The translations under genes and the position numbers were made by a program. The notes under the pieces are model-generated. The model did not search any database. It was not told the DNA's origin and saw only the letters and a program-made list of their open reading frames with translations. From a virus, in IMG/VR virus record IMGVR_UViG_3300042527_000500, positions 1-57,977 of that record: DNA of 57,977 nucleotides; one strand, 5' to 3'. Positions 25,383 through 33,686 of this stretch are shown here, in pieces (position 1 is the stretch's first letter; every line of letters starts with the position of its first letter).

Positions 25383-25574
25383 TTAGTAAATTTTTTCTTC
25401 TATCCATGTTACTTTATTCGGTCCTTTATCTTGATCTAGAATCATCCTCCTTTCTTCTCTTAGAACAGCGATCTCTTTACGTTGAATACGAATTTCATCT
25501 TTTAAAGATTCAACAAGATTTTTAAGGCTCTCATTTTCCCTTATCAAAGAATTAATATAATCATCAATGTCCAC
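25383..25574 (-). CDS. Small coiled-coil protein
   Basis: 63 residues, continuous leucine heptads (SLKNLVESLKDEIRIQRKEI). Overlaps the upstream gene by 11 bases. Function unknown. Confidence 0.6.
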   Translation of the reverse strand: MDIDDYINSLIRENESLKNLVESLKDEIRIQRKEIAVLREERRMILDQDKGPNKVTWIEEKIY

Positions 25575-25785
25575 TAGGCCACTCTTTTTCTAATTTGTCC
25601 AATGTAAAACGAACAGTTCCATCATTATAGTAACAATCATAAGTTTGTTCTGTTACTATTTCGTTATATTTAATGGGCCACGCTCCATGTAAAACATTCA
25701 TAATAGTTTGACCATAACGCCAATCAAAACTATGTTCATGATATGTTTTATCAACAAGATCTAAAAATTCTTTAAATGATATCAT
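25564..25785 (-). CDS. Conserved small phage-type protein
   Basis: 73 residues. SFDWRYGQTIMNVL then CYYNDGTVRFTLDKLEKEW. The F.WRYGQ..MN.L pattern is familiar in small phage proteins. Function unknown. Confidence 0.6.
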   Translation of the reverse strand: MISFKEFLDLVDKTYHEHSFDWRYGQTIMNVLHGAWPIKYNEIVTEQTYDCYYNDGTVRFTLDKLEKEWPSGH

Positions 25786-26051
25786 AGAATTGCTCCACCA
25801 TAAAATAATTCCATACCAATAGAGTGTTCATGTCCTTCATTAATTATAATATGATTGTCATCAATAACTGTTATATTCTCAGTTGTCCATAATATGTGAC
25901 CAACCTTCATATCATTTTCAAAGAAGAAAATATTTTGTCCACTAAATTTCCAGCGATTATAATCATGGGCTTGACCATCATGTATTAATCTAACCACACT
26001 AACGCCGTCAAACTTATTTTTTTCTTTAATCCAGTCAGAGAAAGCAATCAT
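25782..26051 (-). CDS. Unknown beta-rich protein
   Basis: 89 residues; alternating strands (NIFFFENDMKVGHILWTT). Coupled by ATGA overlaps on both sides. Function unknown. Confidence 0.6.
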   Translation of the reverse strand: MIAFSDWIKEKNKFDGVSVVRLIHDGQAHDYNRWKFSGQNIFFFENDMKVGHILWTTENITVIDDNHIIINEGHEHSIGMELFYGGAIL

Positions 26052-26158
26052 TCTACACTATACCATTCTTCAAATTCTAGTAAATATATTTCGGCAAATG
26101 GCTCAGTAGAACCATTAACACTATTGCCTAAAATCGGTAGTTCTTTGTCTTGTTCCAT
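26048..26158 (-). CDS. Very small acidic protein
   Basis: 36 residues, acidic with an aromatic end (EIYLLEFEEWYSVE). Stop TGA at 26048 overlaps the next start. Overlaps the upstream gene by 31 bases. Function unknown. Confidence 0.4.
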   Translation of the reverse strand: MEQDKELPILGNSVNGSTEPFAEIYLLEFEEWYSVE

Positions 26159-26334
26159 TTTCTTGCAGGATCACGCCTTTTGGGTTTGCTATGATGAGTA
26201 ACTCTTATTGTCTGCTCAACAGTATAAGGATACATATCATTATACATGACAAACTCTGTTGGAGCAACAGGAGTCATGGTTTTAGGTTCATGTAAATCAG
26301 TAAAGTTATCCCATAATTGTTTAAAAATATTCAT
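26128..26334 (-). CDS. Unknown protein with basic C-terminus
   Basis: 68 residues; the last about 20 are basic (HHSKPKRRDPARKWNKTKNY). Coupled ATGA with the upstream gene. Function unknown. Confidence 0.55.
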   Translation of the reverse strand: MNIFKQLWDNFTDLHEPKTMTPVAPTEFVMYNDMYPYTVEQTIRVTHHSKPKRRDPARKWNKTKNYRF

Positions 26335-26549
26335 TTGATCATCCTAAAATAGTCAACAACCATTCCTGCCGTATCTGGTACATTATTTCCACCCATATAA
26401 TGACGCCCAACTATATCAAAAAGTTTATCAATGTTTTCGTCTTTGAAATATTCTTTATGATATTTTGGTTTGTATTCTAAATGAATATAGTCTCCAACAT
26501 CATTATAAAAATCAGTAATATCGTTATATATTTTTTCATTCATGTCCAC
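26331..26549 (-). CDS. Unknown protein
   Basis: 72 residues, mixed alpha/beta; DNIDKLFDIVGRHYMGGNN then VVDYFRM. Function unknown. Confidence 0.6.
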   Translation of the reverse strand: MDMNEKIYNDITDFYNDVGDYIHLEYKPKYHKEYFKDENIDKLFDIVGRHYMGGNNVPDTAGMVVDYFRMIK

Positions 26550-27175
26550 AAATCCTTTCGTATATTAATAAGACTAATAAGCATTTTATTATCTTCCTCA
26601 TACCACTTATCTAGGTGTGGATTTTTACGGTTTGGTCTTTTTTCTGTCCACCAAATATACAAACGCTTAATTTCTTTGCAACTTTTAGCGAAAGGAGTTA
26701 GTTTGTTTTTGTATTTGTCTTTGATTCCCCACTCTAAATAATCCAATCCGGCTTGTTTACATGATCCATTCTTGAATTTGTAACGATGTTTAACTTCTTC
26801 TGGTTTTCCATAAATCCAAGCACATTCTGTTTCAACAAAAATTACCAACTCATTAAATAAGCCATGAAGAATCCTATAATCAAGATCATAATATTCTCCC
26901 GGCTTTAATCCAGTGTGCAAATAATGAAGTTTATCAAAATAACGATTTCTAATATAAGTTTTTATTGTATGATAAATATCATATGGATAATAGATTGTAT
27001 TCTGTAATTTTTTCAAACCAGTTTCAGCAATCCAATATCGAACAGGATGTTTCTGTTTTGCAGATTCGTGCCATTGATCCCATTCGTCCCATCCAAGAGC
27101 GTATGGTTTCTTTGTTCCTCTGATAAAATCAGCGAACTTTGAGCAAGTCCAGTGATGAAAACGCGGGTGAATCAT
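26540..27175 (-). CDS. Conserved phage protein of unknown function
   Basis: 211 residues from ATG 27175 (GGAGG six bases upstream). CSKFADFIRGTKKPYALGWD, HPVRYWIAETGLKKLQNT and KPGEYYDLDYRILHGLFNEL form a layout I recall from uncharacterised phage proteins (IRGT.KP...RYW..E.GL..LQ). Aromatic and basic. Function unknown. Confidence 0.65.
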   Translation of the reverse strand: MIHPRFHHWTCSKFADFIRGTKKPYALGWDEWDQWHESAKQKHPVRYWIAETGLKKLQNTIYYPYDIYHTIKTYIRNRYFDKLHYLHTGLKPGEYYDLDYRILHGLFNELVIFVETECAWIYGKPEEVKHRYKFKNGSCKQAGLDYLEWGIKDKYKNKLTPFAKSCKEIKRLYIWWTEKRPNRKNPHLDKWYEEDNKMLISLINIRKDLWT

Positions 27176-27176
27176 A

Positions 27177-27626
27177 TTAGCCTCCAATAACTATTGGTAT
27201 TATTTTCCAACCCATATCAGCAATATCTTTTTCTACTTCGTCAGTAACGTGTCCTTCATTACCAGAAAGATACCAATCAATATAATCACCTTTCTCTAAG
27301 ATATGAGAGATTATACCACCTGCGGTTCTCCAAGTATAGGAACAAATTTTATCTATTTTTGTAAACTCGTTATTGCATAATGCAGCATATAAGTCCTTAC
27401 AATAATTCTCTGAACTTACACATTTATTATGAATATAGTCACTAGTTCGTAGTTCATATTCTAAATCTGGTAAATCTGTTGTTGGAATAACATCCTCGCT
27501 TTTTACTTTTTCCAAAAAAGATTTCCATTCGTCATAATTTTCTTGAGTTATTTTACCTTCCTCAAGATTTTTCTTGTCGCATTGTAAATGAAAAGAATAT
27601 CGTTCTGGACTAGTGCGATATTTCAT
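27177..27626 (-). CDS. Unknown protein
   Basis: 149 residues. RTSPERYSFHLQCDKKNLEE at the start, a Cys-containing middle, C-terminal VEKDIADMGWKIIPIVIGG. Function unknown. Confidence 0.6.
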   Translation of the reverse strand: MKYRTSPERYSFHLQCDKKNLEEGKITQENYDEWKSFLEKVKSEDVIPTTDLPDLEYELRTSDYIHNKCVSSENYCKDLYAALCNNEFTKIDKICSYTWRTAGGIISHILEKGDYIDWYLSGNEGHVTDEVEKDIADMGWKIIPIVIGG

Positions 27627-27692
27627 ATATGTATATTACTTTTCTTCAAGAAATATATTACTGTTCGTGCTAGTATAATACCAAGACTAACC

Positions 27693-27833
27693 TCAAATAT
27701 TTTGGATAGACTCAGGTATAACATAACTCTTTGGCTTTCTTTGGTATCCTAGAAATACTTGGCTAGTTATAACCCCCATACCAACTACGAGGGTTACAAC
27801 TATGCCAACTATAAATATGGCAAAATTGCTCAT
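27693..27833 (-). CDS. Small single-span membrane protein
   Basis: 46 residues; FAIFIVGIVVTLVVGMGVI is a membrane segment, then a basic part GYQRKPKSY. ATG overlaps the upstream stop. Function unknown. Confidence 0.5.
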   Translation of the reverse strand: MSNFAIFIVGIVVTLVVGMGVITSQVFLGYQRKPKSYVIPESIQNI

Positions 27834-27988
27834 TTCAGCAAATTCCCCAAACTAAGAATACTGGGAACCCACAGACCCACGAAAATAGCCTGATGCTTAT
27901 TTACGTCTGCATCTCCCAAGAACCATAAAGTAACACTAAAAACAAAACTACCAAAAGCCGCCAGTAGAAAATAATTCTCACTCTTCAT
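27830..27988 (-). CDS. Small two-span membrane protein
   Basis: 52 residues. FLLAAFGSFVFSVTLWFLG and IFVGLWVPSILSLGNLL are hydrophobic segments; the GLWVPSIL.LG end is a familiar small-membrane-protein pattern. Function unknown. Confidence 0.6.
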   Translation of the reverse strand: MKSENYFLLAAFGSFVFSVTLWFLGDADVNKHQAIFVGLWVPSILSLGNLLK

Positions 27989-28006
27989 AAATCAACCTTT
28001 CTTAAT

Positions 28007-28189
28007 TTAAGTCCTAATTTCTCTGAGTATTTTTCGTGCCAACGCAGCACCACCCACTATTCTTCCTTCTGTATAATCATCCAAACCATACCCAACGGTA
28101 CTTTCTCTTTTCTTCTGTTTCTGTATTGCTTCAAGACACAATTTTTCCACAATAAGTTTAAGTTGATCGTACTGTTTTGTATTCTTCAT
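28007..28189 (-). CDS. Unknown protein
   Basis: 60 residues, basic helices around GYGLDDYTEGRIVGGAALAR. Coupled to the upstream gene. Function unknown. Confidence 0.55.
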   Translation of the reverse strand: MKNTKQYDQLKLIVEKLCLEAIQKQKKRESTVGYGLDDYTEGRIVGGAALARKILREIRT

Positions 28190-28587
28190 TCTTGTATCAT
28201 TCTTCCATTACGAACATTATAATAAACCACCTTACCAGATGATCTAATATAGGATCGCCCACCATCAATCATATTTCCACTATCGAAACTCTTATAATCA
28301 TGGTGGAATTGAGAATACTGTAAATCTCCATCGTTATCCTCAACCATACCAAAAGTTAGTTTTTCTACATCATCAGCATTGCCAATATAAGTTTTGTTAT
28401 TATGGATTCTTATAGAGAAGTATTTGTTGCCAAAATCTGGATGAGGAGTTTCTCTATAAAAAATATCTGCTGGACTGTCATCGCTATTTAGATCAGTTGT
28501 GCAGACATAGGTGATGGGAACATTATCTTTTTGAGAATAATGCTCAATTACTTTATCAATATTAGTAATAGGAAAATGTTTAATCAT
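28186..28587 (-). CDS. Unknown protein
   Basis: 133 residues, polar and beta-rich; SSGKVVYYNVRNGRMIQE at the end. Coupled to the phosphoesterase by ATGA overlap. Function unknown. Confidence 0.6.
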   Translation of the reverse strand: MIKHFPITNIDKVIEHYSQKDNVPITYVCTTDLNSDDSPADIFYRETPHPDFGNKYFSIRIHNNKTYIGNADDVEKLTFGMVEDNDGDLQYSQFHHDYKSFDSGNMIDGGRSYIRSSGKVVYYNVRNGRMIQE

Positions 28588-29252
28588 ATAAATGTTTTCA
28601 ACTCAATACTTCCGTTAGTTATTTCCAGATAGGTGCATTTCTTTTCTGTCCAGCATCCACTATTAGCATACAACACGGCATGGTTTTTGTCAAGAGTCGC
28701 ATTATGAGTATGACCTACACAAACACCATCTACTCCATTAGAAATAGCATATTCTCTGGACTTTGACATAATATGTTCTGTTGATCTTAAATAGATTTTG
28801 GATCTTTGTTTAATAAATTGTGGCAAAAACCTTTTATCTATCTTTTGTATTAGTCGATAAATAAAATCAGCAACTTTTGTGGTGTTAGGATACTTATAAA
28901 TAAAATCATCAAACTGGTCGCCGTGCAAACAAATAAACTTTTTATCTCCGCTAGTGAGAAGGTATTCATTTTTAAAGTCAAGGCCAATTAGATGAGAAAT
29001 AGTTTCTGCCTCACCATCGTGATTTCCTCGTATCCAAACTATCTCAACATATTTACTCATTCTACGAAGTAAGGACAATATTTTCCAGTGATTTTTTCTT
29101 AGTCTACGAAAATCTAGATTATCAAAAAAATCTCCATTAATAATTAGTCTATTTGTTTTACTGTATGCTCGTTCTAGAAAAGAATACAATTGTTTGCTTT
29201 CACAAACATCGCTTCCTAAATGAGTATCACTTATTATTATTGCGTCCAGCAT
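28584..29252 (-). CDS. LpxH-type metallophosphoesterase
   Basis: 222 residues. ISDTHLGSD (about 7-15), NGDFFDN (about 39-45), RGNHDGEA (about 74-81), CLHGDQFDD (about 107-115) and VGHTHNA (about 178-184) give the full metal set. The GDQFD block is typical of UDP-diacylglucosamine hydrolase-like phosphoesterases. Substrate in the phage is unknown. Confidence 0.85.
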   Translation of the reverse strand: MLDAIIISDTHLGSDVCESKQLYSFLERAYSKTNRLIINGDFFDNLDFRRLRKNHWKILSLLRRMSKYVEIVWIRGNHDGEAETISHLIGLDFKNEYLLTSGDKKFICLHGDQFDDFIYKYPNTTKVADFIYRLIQKIDKRFLPQFIKQRSKIYLRSTEHIMSKSREYAISNGVDGVCVGHTHNATLDKNHAVLYANSGCWTEKKCTYLEITNGSIELKTFI

Positions 29253-29364
29253 TTATTTTGGTACTTCCTTTAATATATCTTGGTATGTATGGACAATTTA
29301 AACATTTTCGTCCACAACATTCTCCTCGACTAATTAAAAACTCTTTAGTTAATGGTTTACTCAT
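29227..29364 (-). CDS. DUF5522-like small Cys protein
   Basis: 45 residues. FLISRGECCGRKCLNCPYI matches the RGxCCGxxCxxCPY core of a small bacterial family of unknown function (DUF5522-like, from memory). Overlaps the phosphoesterase start by 26 bases and shares one base with the upstream stop. Confidence 0.65.
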   Translation of the reverse strand: MSKPLTKEFLISRGECCGRKCLNCPYIPRYIKGSTKINAGRNNNK

Positions 29365-29612
29365 TAGCCAGGAAACTCTGCTGGAAAATCTAATTTTTTA
29401 TTAGGATTATACTGATCAAGTTGATGAACCTGAGTAAAAGTATCCATCAACTTTTGAGTATGAAGTTTAAGCATTACCGCTAGACCATCAAGAGCATTAA
29501 CAATTTCATCATTAGTCATACCAACTTCCATGATACCATAACTAATATCGTTAAGAGTATCAATAAAGTTATATGTGTGATTAATCTTTTCTTCTAAGTC
29601 AAAACGGTCCAT
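29364..29612 (-). CDS. Unknown helical protein
   Basis: 82 residues, amphipathic helices (VNALDGLAVMLKLHTQKLMD). First gene after promoter 29632-29659. Function unknown. Confidence 0.6.
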   Translation of the reverse strand: MDRFDLEEKINHTYNFIDTLNDISYGIMEVGMTNDEIVNALDGLAVMLKLHTQKLMDTFTQVHQLDQYNPNKKLDFPAEFPG

Positions 29613-29629
29613 AGTGTCTCCTTTTAGGT

Positions 29630-29869
29630 TCAGTATACCATATTATCGGTAATTGTCAAACTAGTTCTTGATCTTTTTCTTAAATCTTTGACTTCTTCAT
29701 AAAGCAAATTAAATTGTTCTTCAGTAATTATTTCTATCTTAATTAGTCTATTAATAGAATCATTCATTACTTTCAGTCGTTCGTTTTGAACATAAACTGT
29801 ACTAAAAAATAATCCTATACTAAAATAGGCTATAAGAATAAGACAAAAATTTATGGTATCATTTTTCAT
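29630..29869 (-). CDS. Membrane-anchored coiled-coil protein
   Basis: 79 residues; membrane segment about 6-25 (FCLILIAYFSIGLFFSTVYV), then a helical cytoplasmic or periplasmic tail. The end overlaps the promoter at 29632-29659. Function unknown. Confidence 0.6.
   Translation of the reverse strand: MKNDTINFCLILIAYFSIGLFFSTVYVQNERLKVMNDSINRLIKIEIITEEQFNLLYEEVKDLRKRSRTSLTITDNMVY
29632..29659 (-). promoter_or_regulatory. Promoter for gene 29364-29612 and the phosphoesterase operon
   Basis: -35 TTGACA at 29659-29654, 16-bp spacer with TACCGATAA, -10 TATACT at 29637-29632. Confidence 0.8.
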
Positions 29870-30122
29870 TCAAGTCCACCGTTATTTCTGCTCCATCAAA
29901 AATATTAATATAATTAGAGTCCTGTGGATATTGAGATGGAATTGCTTGTTTTACAATTTTAAAATCAACTTTGAATATACCACTAATACCTTGAGAGTGA
30001 TATAGTTGTTTAATTAGTAAGTCCTTAACATCCTCTGCTGTTAAAGATATGTGTTTTCTATTGTGTATTTGCATATAGATTTTTGTCTTACGAACAAGAC
30101 TTAGCACTCTTTTTTCTTTCAA
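29859..30122 (-). CDS. Unknown protein
   Basis: 87 residues; helix, then VDFKIVKQAIPSQYPQDSNY and ISGIFKVD strands. Overlaps both neighbours. Function unknown. Confidence 0.55.
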   Translation of the reverse strand: MKEKRVLSLVRKTKIYMQIHNRKHISLTAEDVKDLLIKQLYHSQGISGIFKVDFKIVKQAIPSQYPQDSNYINIFDGAEITVDLNEK

Positions 30123-30279
30123 GATGCTTCAAAATACTCATATACTTTTCAGCATCAGACTGAGTATCAAATTCAGTCACAATAGTTTCGGCCTCGTTCC
30201 TGGGAATAACAATAGGCTGATTATTACGAGCAACAACAAACTTACCATTCTTCTCAATAACACTCAGATCAGAACTCAT
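30088..30279 (-). CDS. Unknown protein
   Basis: 63 residues from ATG 30279 (GGAG seven bases upstream). KNGKFVVARNNQPIVIPRNE then FDTQSDAEKYMSILKHLE, a small beta-beta-alpha unit. First gene after promoter 30314-30341. Confidence 0.6.
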   Translation of the reverse strand: MSSDLSVIEKNGKFVVARNNQPIVIPRNEAETIVTEFDTQSDAEKYMSILKHLERKKSAKSCS

Positions 30280-30313
30280 TTTAAACTCCATAGAAAGTGA
30301 AACGTACACCCTT

Positions 30314-30341
30314 AGTATATCACAGTATCGTCAATTGTCAA
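30314..30341 (-). promoter_or_regulatory. Promoter for gene 30088-30279
   Basis: -35 TTGACA at 30341-30336, 16-bp spacer with GACGATA, -10 TATACT at 30319-30314. Confidence 0.8.
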
Positions 30342-30474
30342 CAGCATCCCTTAACTTTTTTATAGCAGAGTCGATAGTTTTAATAACGGTCCCGCTTAAT
30401 GCGTAGTCTTTTTTATAAGAGGCTAGTGCATCTAGTATCTTCCATGCTTCATTTTTAGTAAGATCAATATTCAT
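30331..30474 (-). CDS. Small helical protein
   Basis: 47 residues: NEAWKILDALASYKKDYALS then IDSAIKKLRDAVDN. Stop lies in the promoter that follows. Function unknown. Confidence 0.5.
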   Translation of the reverse strand: MNIDLTKNEAWKILDALASYKKDYALSGTVIKTIDSAIKKLRDAVDN

Positions 30475-30725
30475 ATCTTATTTCCCATTTTATATTTAAA
30501 CGGAGGTTCAGTATTGGGCCAATATTTTTGCTGAGGATCTAGTTGAGGATAAAGAGACGGGTTTTTTGGTACAGCTTTTTCTGGATGATAATATACTTGC
30601 CTATGCAAACTTTCTACTCTATCTATCAGTTCCTTGACTTTTCGTTCAAGATTAAGTAATGATTCTAATACCACATCAATCTTTTGTTTAGTTGGCTTTT
30701 TCTTTTTAGTAATTTTCTTTTTCAT
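30471..30725 (-). CDS. Coiled-coil protein with basic start
   Basis: 84 residues; first 15 almost all Lys/Thr (KKKITKKKKPTKQK), then leucine heptads, then a Pro-rich tail (YPQLDPQQKYWPNTEPP). Could bind nucleic acid. Function unknown. Confidence 0.6.
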   Translation of the reverse strand: MKKKITKKKKPTKQKIDVVLESLLNLERKVKELIDRVESLHRQVYYHPEKAVPKNPSLYPQLDPQQKYWPNTEPPFKYKMGNKI

Positions 30726-30740
30726 AGTTTTTCTCCAGTA

Positions 30741-30968
30741 TTATAGTCCTAATTCTTCGTCAAGATCAGTTAATTGCTGTAATGCTTCTAGTCTTTTTTG
30801 TTTTAGTGTGGATGATTCTTCAAGCATTTGTAATATCTTTCTCATGCTAGTATCAACAGTATAGCATAATTCTGCAACTTTACTATCGTGGTAATCAAAC
30901 TTAACTACTAACTGTTGAATTGTAGTACAGATATTTTTGATATTGATTATCTCTTTATCAGATAACAC
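30741..30968 (-). CDS. Coiled-coil protein
   Basis: 75 residues, helical throughout. Stop-start junction with the upstream gene shares a base. Function unknown. Confidence 0.6.
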   Translation of the reverse strand: MLSDKEIINIKNICTTIQQLVVKFDYHDSKVAELCYTVDTSMRKILQMLEESSTLKQKRLEALQQLTDLDEELGL

Positions 30969-31168
30969 TATATTAATCTTTCTATTCTACCTTTTGGCCC
31001 ATCAACTATCTCCATCATCACTTTATTGCAGTCTAAAATTTCTTCGTATATTCCTTGAAAGTCTTGTGGAATTTTGTGATTACTATAAATCAGCGGCTTG
31101 AGTCGTTGTATAATATCATACTGCTCATTTATTACTGAACGTATATCTTTTATATCTTCTTCAGTCAT
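30968..31168 (-). CDS. Unknown helical protein
   Basis: 66 residues, helical (SVINEQYDIIQRLKPLIYS). Coupled by ATGA overlap. Function unknown. Confidence 0.6.
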   Translation of the reverse strand: MTEEDIKDIRSVINEQYDIIQRLKPLIYSNHKIPQDFQGIYEEILDCNKVMMEIVDGPKGRIERLI

Positions 31169-31416
31169 TCTTTAAATCTCACCATGATATATGTTCCAAT
31201 AAATGCTCCAGATGCTAACGGAATTAAATAGTAAATATTTTTACTATATGATACTACTCCGAAAGCCAGCAGACTGTAAATTATAGCGGTAAGGAAAGCC
31301 GCAGTCAATGCTCGTTTCTTGTTCACGCTCATAATATACCAAGCATACAACATATCTATTACAACATAAGTAGCAAAGATACTAGCAGCAGTTAAATATG
31401 AGAAATCATCCATCAC
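31165..31416 (-). CDS. Three-span membrane protein
   Basis: 83 residues with three hydrophobic segments (about 7-28, 35-53, 58-78) and short basic loops (NKKRA). Function unknown. Confidence 0.65.
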   Translation of the reverse strand: MMDDFSYLTAASIFATYVVIDMLYAWYIMSVNKKRALTAAFLTAIIYSLLAFGVVSYSKNIYYLIPLASGAFIGTYIMVRFKE

Positions 31417-31697
31417 AAATACTCTATACCATCTAGAGGATCGTGATCGTAAGGGAAATTAAACGGACCTAAAACTTTTCGTCGTTTCTCTTTGAGAAAA
31501 GTTAACACTTCAAAGAAACAAGTTTCGCAAAGATCAATGTTATATCTGCTTCCATCATTAGACGAACCATATCCCCAGCAACTTTCAAGCGTTGCATAGT
31601 CTGGCCCAACATCATTATAATTTGTTGTACTTTTTCCACAAGCATCACAATGAACATCATCGACTACTTTGGTTGTTTTTTCTTTGAATGTTCTCAT
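31413..31697 (-). CDS. CxxC zinc protein
   Basis: 94 residues. VDDVHCDACGKST and NIDLCETCFFEVL make a two-CxxC zinc site around a WGYGSSNDG loop. This layout is common in uncharacterised phage proteins. Function unknown. Confidence 0.65.
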   Translation of the reverse strand: MRTFKEKTTKVVDDVHCDACGKSTTNYNDVGPDYATLESCWGYGSSNDGSRYNIDLCETCFFEVLTFLKEKRRKVLGPFNFPYDHDPLDGIEYL

Positions 31698-31882
31698 AGA
31701 TACTTATAGTCTTTCAGAATATTATACAAATTTTTTAATTCAACTTCATCAAGTCTAAGTTCATGTGGATCACTATTATTATAACTAAATACTCTAACCA
31801 AGTAAGGTTTCTTTTTCAAGTTAACATTATAATGAATTTCGATCAGATCAAACTCCAGAATTATTGTTCGTAGTTTGGTCAT
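31694..31882 (-). CDS. Unknown small protein
   Basis: 62 residues from ATG 31882, which keeps the overlap with the upstream gene to 35 bases. Beta-rich start (TIILEFDLIEIHYNV), C-terminal helix (VELKNLYNILKDYKYL). Function unknown. Confidence 0.5.
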   Translation of the reverse strand: MTKLRTIILEFDLIEIHYNVNLKKKPYLVRVFSYNNSDPHELRLDEVELKNLYNILKDYKYL

Positions 31883-32318
31883 AACTTTTATTTCTACATT
31901 CGTCACAAAGCGTACTAATCCATCCACCCTTATTAGGTTGTCCTCTTTCTCCACAAATTTCACAAATCTTATAACTAAAACTCTCAGCCATACCAATTAA
32001 ACCATCAATATAATCATCTCCGCCAGAATGGTAAATTCTTAATCCACCAAACTTTTCTTTAACTTGGTCAAACTTTACAGGAATATAATCACTCTTATAT
32101 TCTGTATCAGTCTTTTGTTTAAATTCTGTTTGCCAAACAATATTTTTCTCATGCTGCTTTATCATGTAGCAGACATTAGCGATAATATCGTACCAACCTA
32201 AACTACACTCTACCCCGAAACTCATGCACGATTCTCGTCGGGACTTGTGGCGATTGCTAAACATTTCGGGATACTTCTCATAAAGAGTATTCCAAGATCG
32301 TATTTCTGTATCACTCAT
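31848..32318 (-). CDS. Conserved phage zinc protein
   Basis: 156 residues. VKEKFGGLRIYHSGGDDYI then CEICGERGQ...GWISTLCDEC. The KFGGLR.Y..GGD..I.G block with a C-terminal CxxC pair is a recognisable phage hypothetical family. Function unknown. Confidence 0.7.
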   Translation of the reverse strand: MSDTEIRSWNTLYEKYPEMFSNRHKSRRESCMSFGVECSLGWYDIIANVCYMIKQHEKNIVWQTEFKQKTDTEYKSDYIPVKFDQVKEKFGGLRIYHSGGDDYIDGLIGMAESFSYKICEICGERGQPNKGGWISTLCDECRNKSYDQTTNNNSGV

Positions 32319-32321
32319 ATT

Positions 32322-32804
32322 TCACCCGAATTGTGTCCACTTTCGTTCACTAATAATATCCTTAAACTTCTCACCAGCAGGAGTAAGTTGCACCATTCCA
32401 TCTACACAGAAAATACAACCATCCTTATCGCCAGGATTATCATATCTGCCGCCACCATCTTCATCATAACTATCAAAATACAGAGTGAGTCCTGTCTTTT
32501 TATTAAACGTATTTTTTAGAGCAATAACAAGTTTTTCATAGTCTTGAAAAATATCCTCAACAATTTCTTCTGCCATAAGTCCCAGTCTAATAACAGGCTT
32601 AGACTTATCATCAAGCACAGCATCAAACAAAGTATCCTTAATTCGCTCAGGATCATCCCATGCCAACCATTGACCAACAGTTTGCCAACCAACTTCCTTG
32701 AAATATTTAGCCTTTTCAAGAGCCTTGATTTCATCTGGGCAAATCTTTTTCAGATCCTTATATTCGATCACAAAAGACCCAACAGCAAAACTACCCATTC
32801 CCAT
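32322..32804 (-). CDS. Unknown protein
   Basis: 160 residues; GGAG eight bases before ATG 32804. Contains KNTFNKKTGLTLYFDSYDED and DNPGDKDGCIFCVDG. Function unknown. Confidence 0.6.
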   Translation of the reverse strand: MGMGSFAVGSFVIEYKDLKKICPDEIKALEKAKYFKEVGWQTVGQWLAWDDPERIKDTLFDAVLDDKSKPVIRLGLMAEEIVEDIFQDYEKLVIALKNTFNKKTGLTLYFDSYDEDGGGRYDNPGDKDGCIFCVDGMVQLTPAGEKFKDIISERKWTQFG

Positions 32805-32827
32805 GATTATTTCTCCAAGTTAATTTA

Positions 32828-33034
32828 TTAAGTGGTAAGTTCTTTAAGATATTCGTCAATATCAGTCTGAAATTCACTATCAACACCCAAAACTATAGCA
32901 GCATGATAAAGAATATGATCGCGTGGATCATTACCGTCCACAATATATTCTTCGTATGAACTATGTTCGCAATCACTGTCCATAATATATCTGGCACATT
33001 CTTCAGCGGCAGACTTATAATCAACTGGTGACAT
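32828..33034 (-). CDS. Conserved small phage-type protein
   Basis: 68 residues from ATG 33034 (GGAG seven bases upstream). SAAEECARYIMDSDCEHSSY, DPRDHILYHAAIVLG. The DPRDHILYHA pattern recurs in small phage proteins. Function unknown. Confidence 0.6.
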   Translation of the reverse strand: MSPVDYKSAAEECARYIMDSDCEHSSYEEYIVDGNDPRDHILYHAAIVLGVDSEFQTDIDEYLKELTT

Positions 33035-33422
33035 AAACATTCTCCAAAAGGGTGAGGTTGTTAGTAAAGATTATACCGCGTTTTCCACTAATGTCAAGAG
33101 GCTGGTCAAACTTTTCAACATACGAAACTACCCATCCGTATTTTGGCTTATCATTCCAACTATAAAGACGATCATCTTGTGATACTAGATGTTTATCATA
33201 GTCATTAATCCAAGAGGTCTTATTTGGATATTTAAAACTGCCACTAAAAGTAATAGTGCCAATAACTCTGGCCTTAAATTTTCCAAGTTTGCCCGGAGTC
33301 TCAACCAGATATAATGGATGGTTAACATACTTCATTGGAATGTGATAGGATCGTGTCTCTATGCTTTTCAGCCCATTAATTAAAAGACCGGCCCAAGGGG
33401 CTTGAACATTTAAACCAGTCAA
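33021..33422 (-). CDS. ASCH-domain protein
   Basis: 133 residues. VQAPWAGLLINGLKSIETRS (about 6-25) and the later RVIGTITFSGSF and WVVSYVEKF strands fit an ASCH beta barrel (PUA-like), with the G.K..E.R region as the likely RNA-binding groove. Such proteins bind or cleave RNA or remove modified nucleosides. Confidence 0.75.
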   Translation of the reverse strand: MTGLNVQAPWAGLLINGLKSIETRSYHIPMKYVNHPLYLVETPGKLGKFKARVIGTITFSGSFKYPNKTSWINDYDKHLVSQDDRLYSWNDKPKYGWVVSYVEKFDQPLDISGKRGIIFTNNLTLLENVYVTS

Positions 33423-33623
33423 TTACGCACCCTCACGATAAAGTCCAACACTAACATTTCCATCCTTATAATTCTCATTACGATTATAAGCAGGAAAATT
33501 CTTCAGATGAGGATTAATGTGGCTAAGGAAAGAGTCTGTAAACTTAGCCCCTTCCCAAAAATCCTTAAAAATCTTAACCTGTTCAATACTGTTATCACGA
33601 CAAACAATAAAAACCCAATTCAT
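33423..33623 (-). CDS. Unknown protein
   Basis: 66 residues from ATG 33623 (GGAGG seven bases upstream). FIVCRDNSIEQVKIFKDFWE, then SHINPHLKNFPAYNRNENY. First gene after promoter 33646-33674; feeds the ASCH gene. Confidence 0.6.
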   Translation of the reverse strand: MNWVFIVCRDNSIEQVKIFKDFWEGAKFTDSFLSHINPHLKNFPAYNRNENYKDGNVSVGLYREGA

Positions 33624-33645
33624 CAGTTCCTCCGTTGTTGAACGT

Positions 33646-33674
33646 AGTATAACACTGTTATCGGCGTTTGTCAA
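33646..33674 (-). promoter_or_regulatory. Promoter for gene 33423-33623 and the ASCH gene
   Basis: -35 TTGACA at 33674-33669, 17-bp spacer with CGCCGATAA, -10 TATACT at 33651-33646. Confidence 0.8.
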
Positions 33675-33686
33675 TGCGGCCTTGAC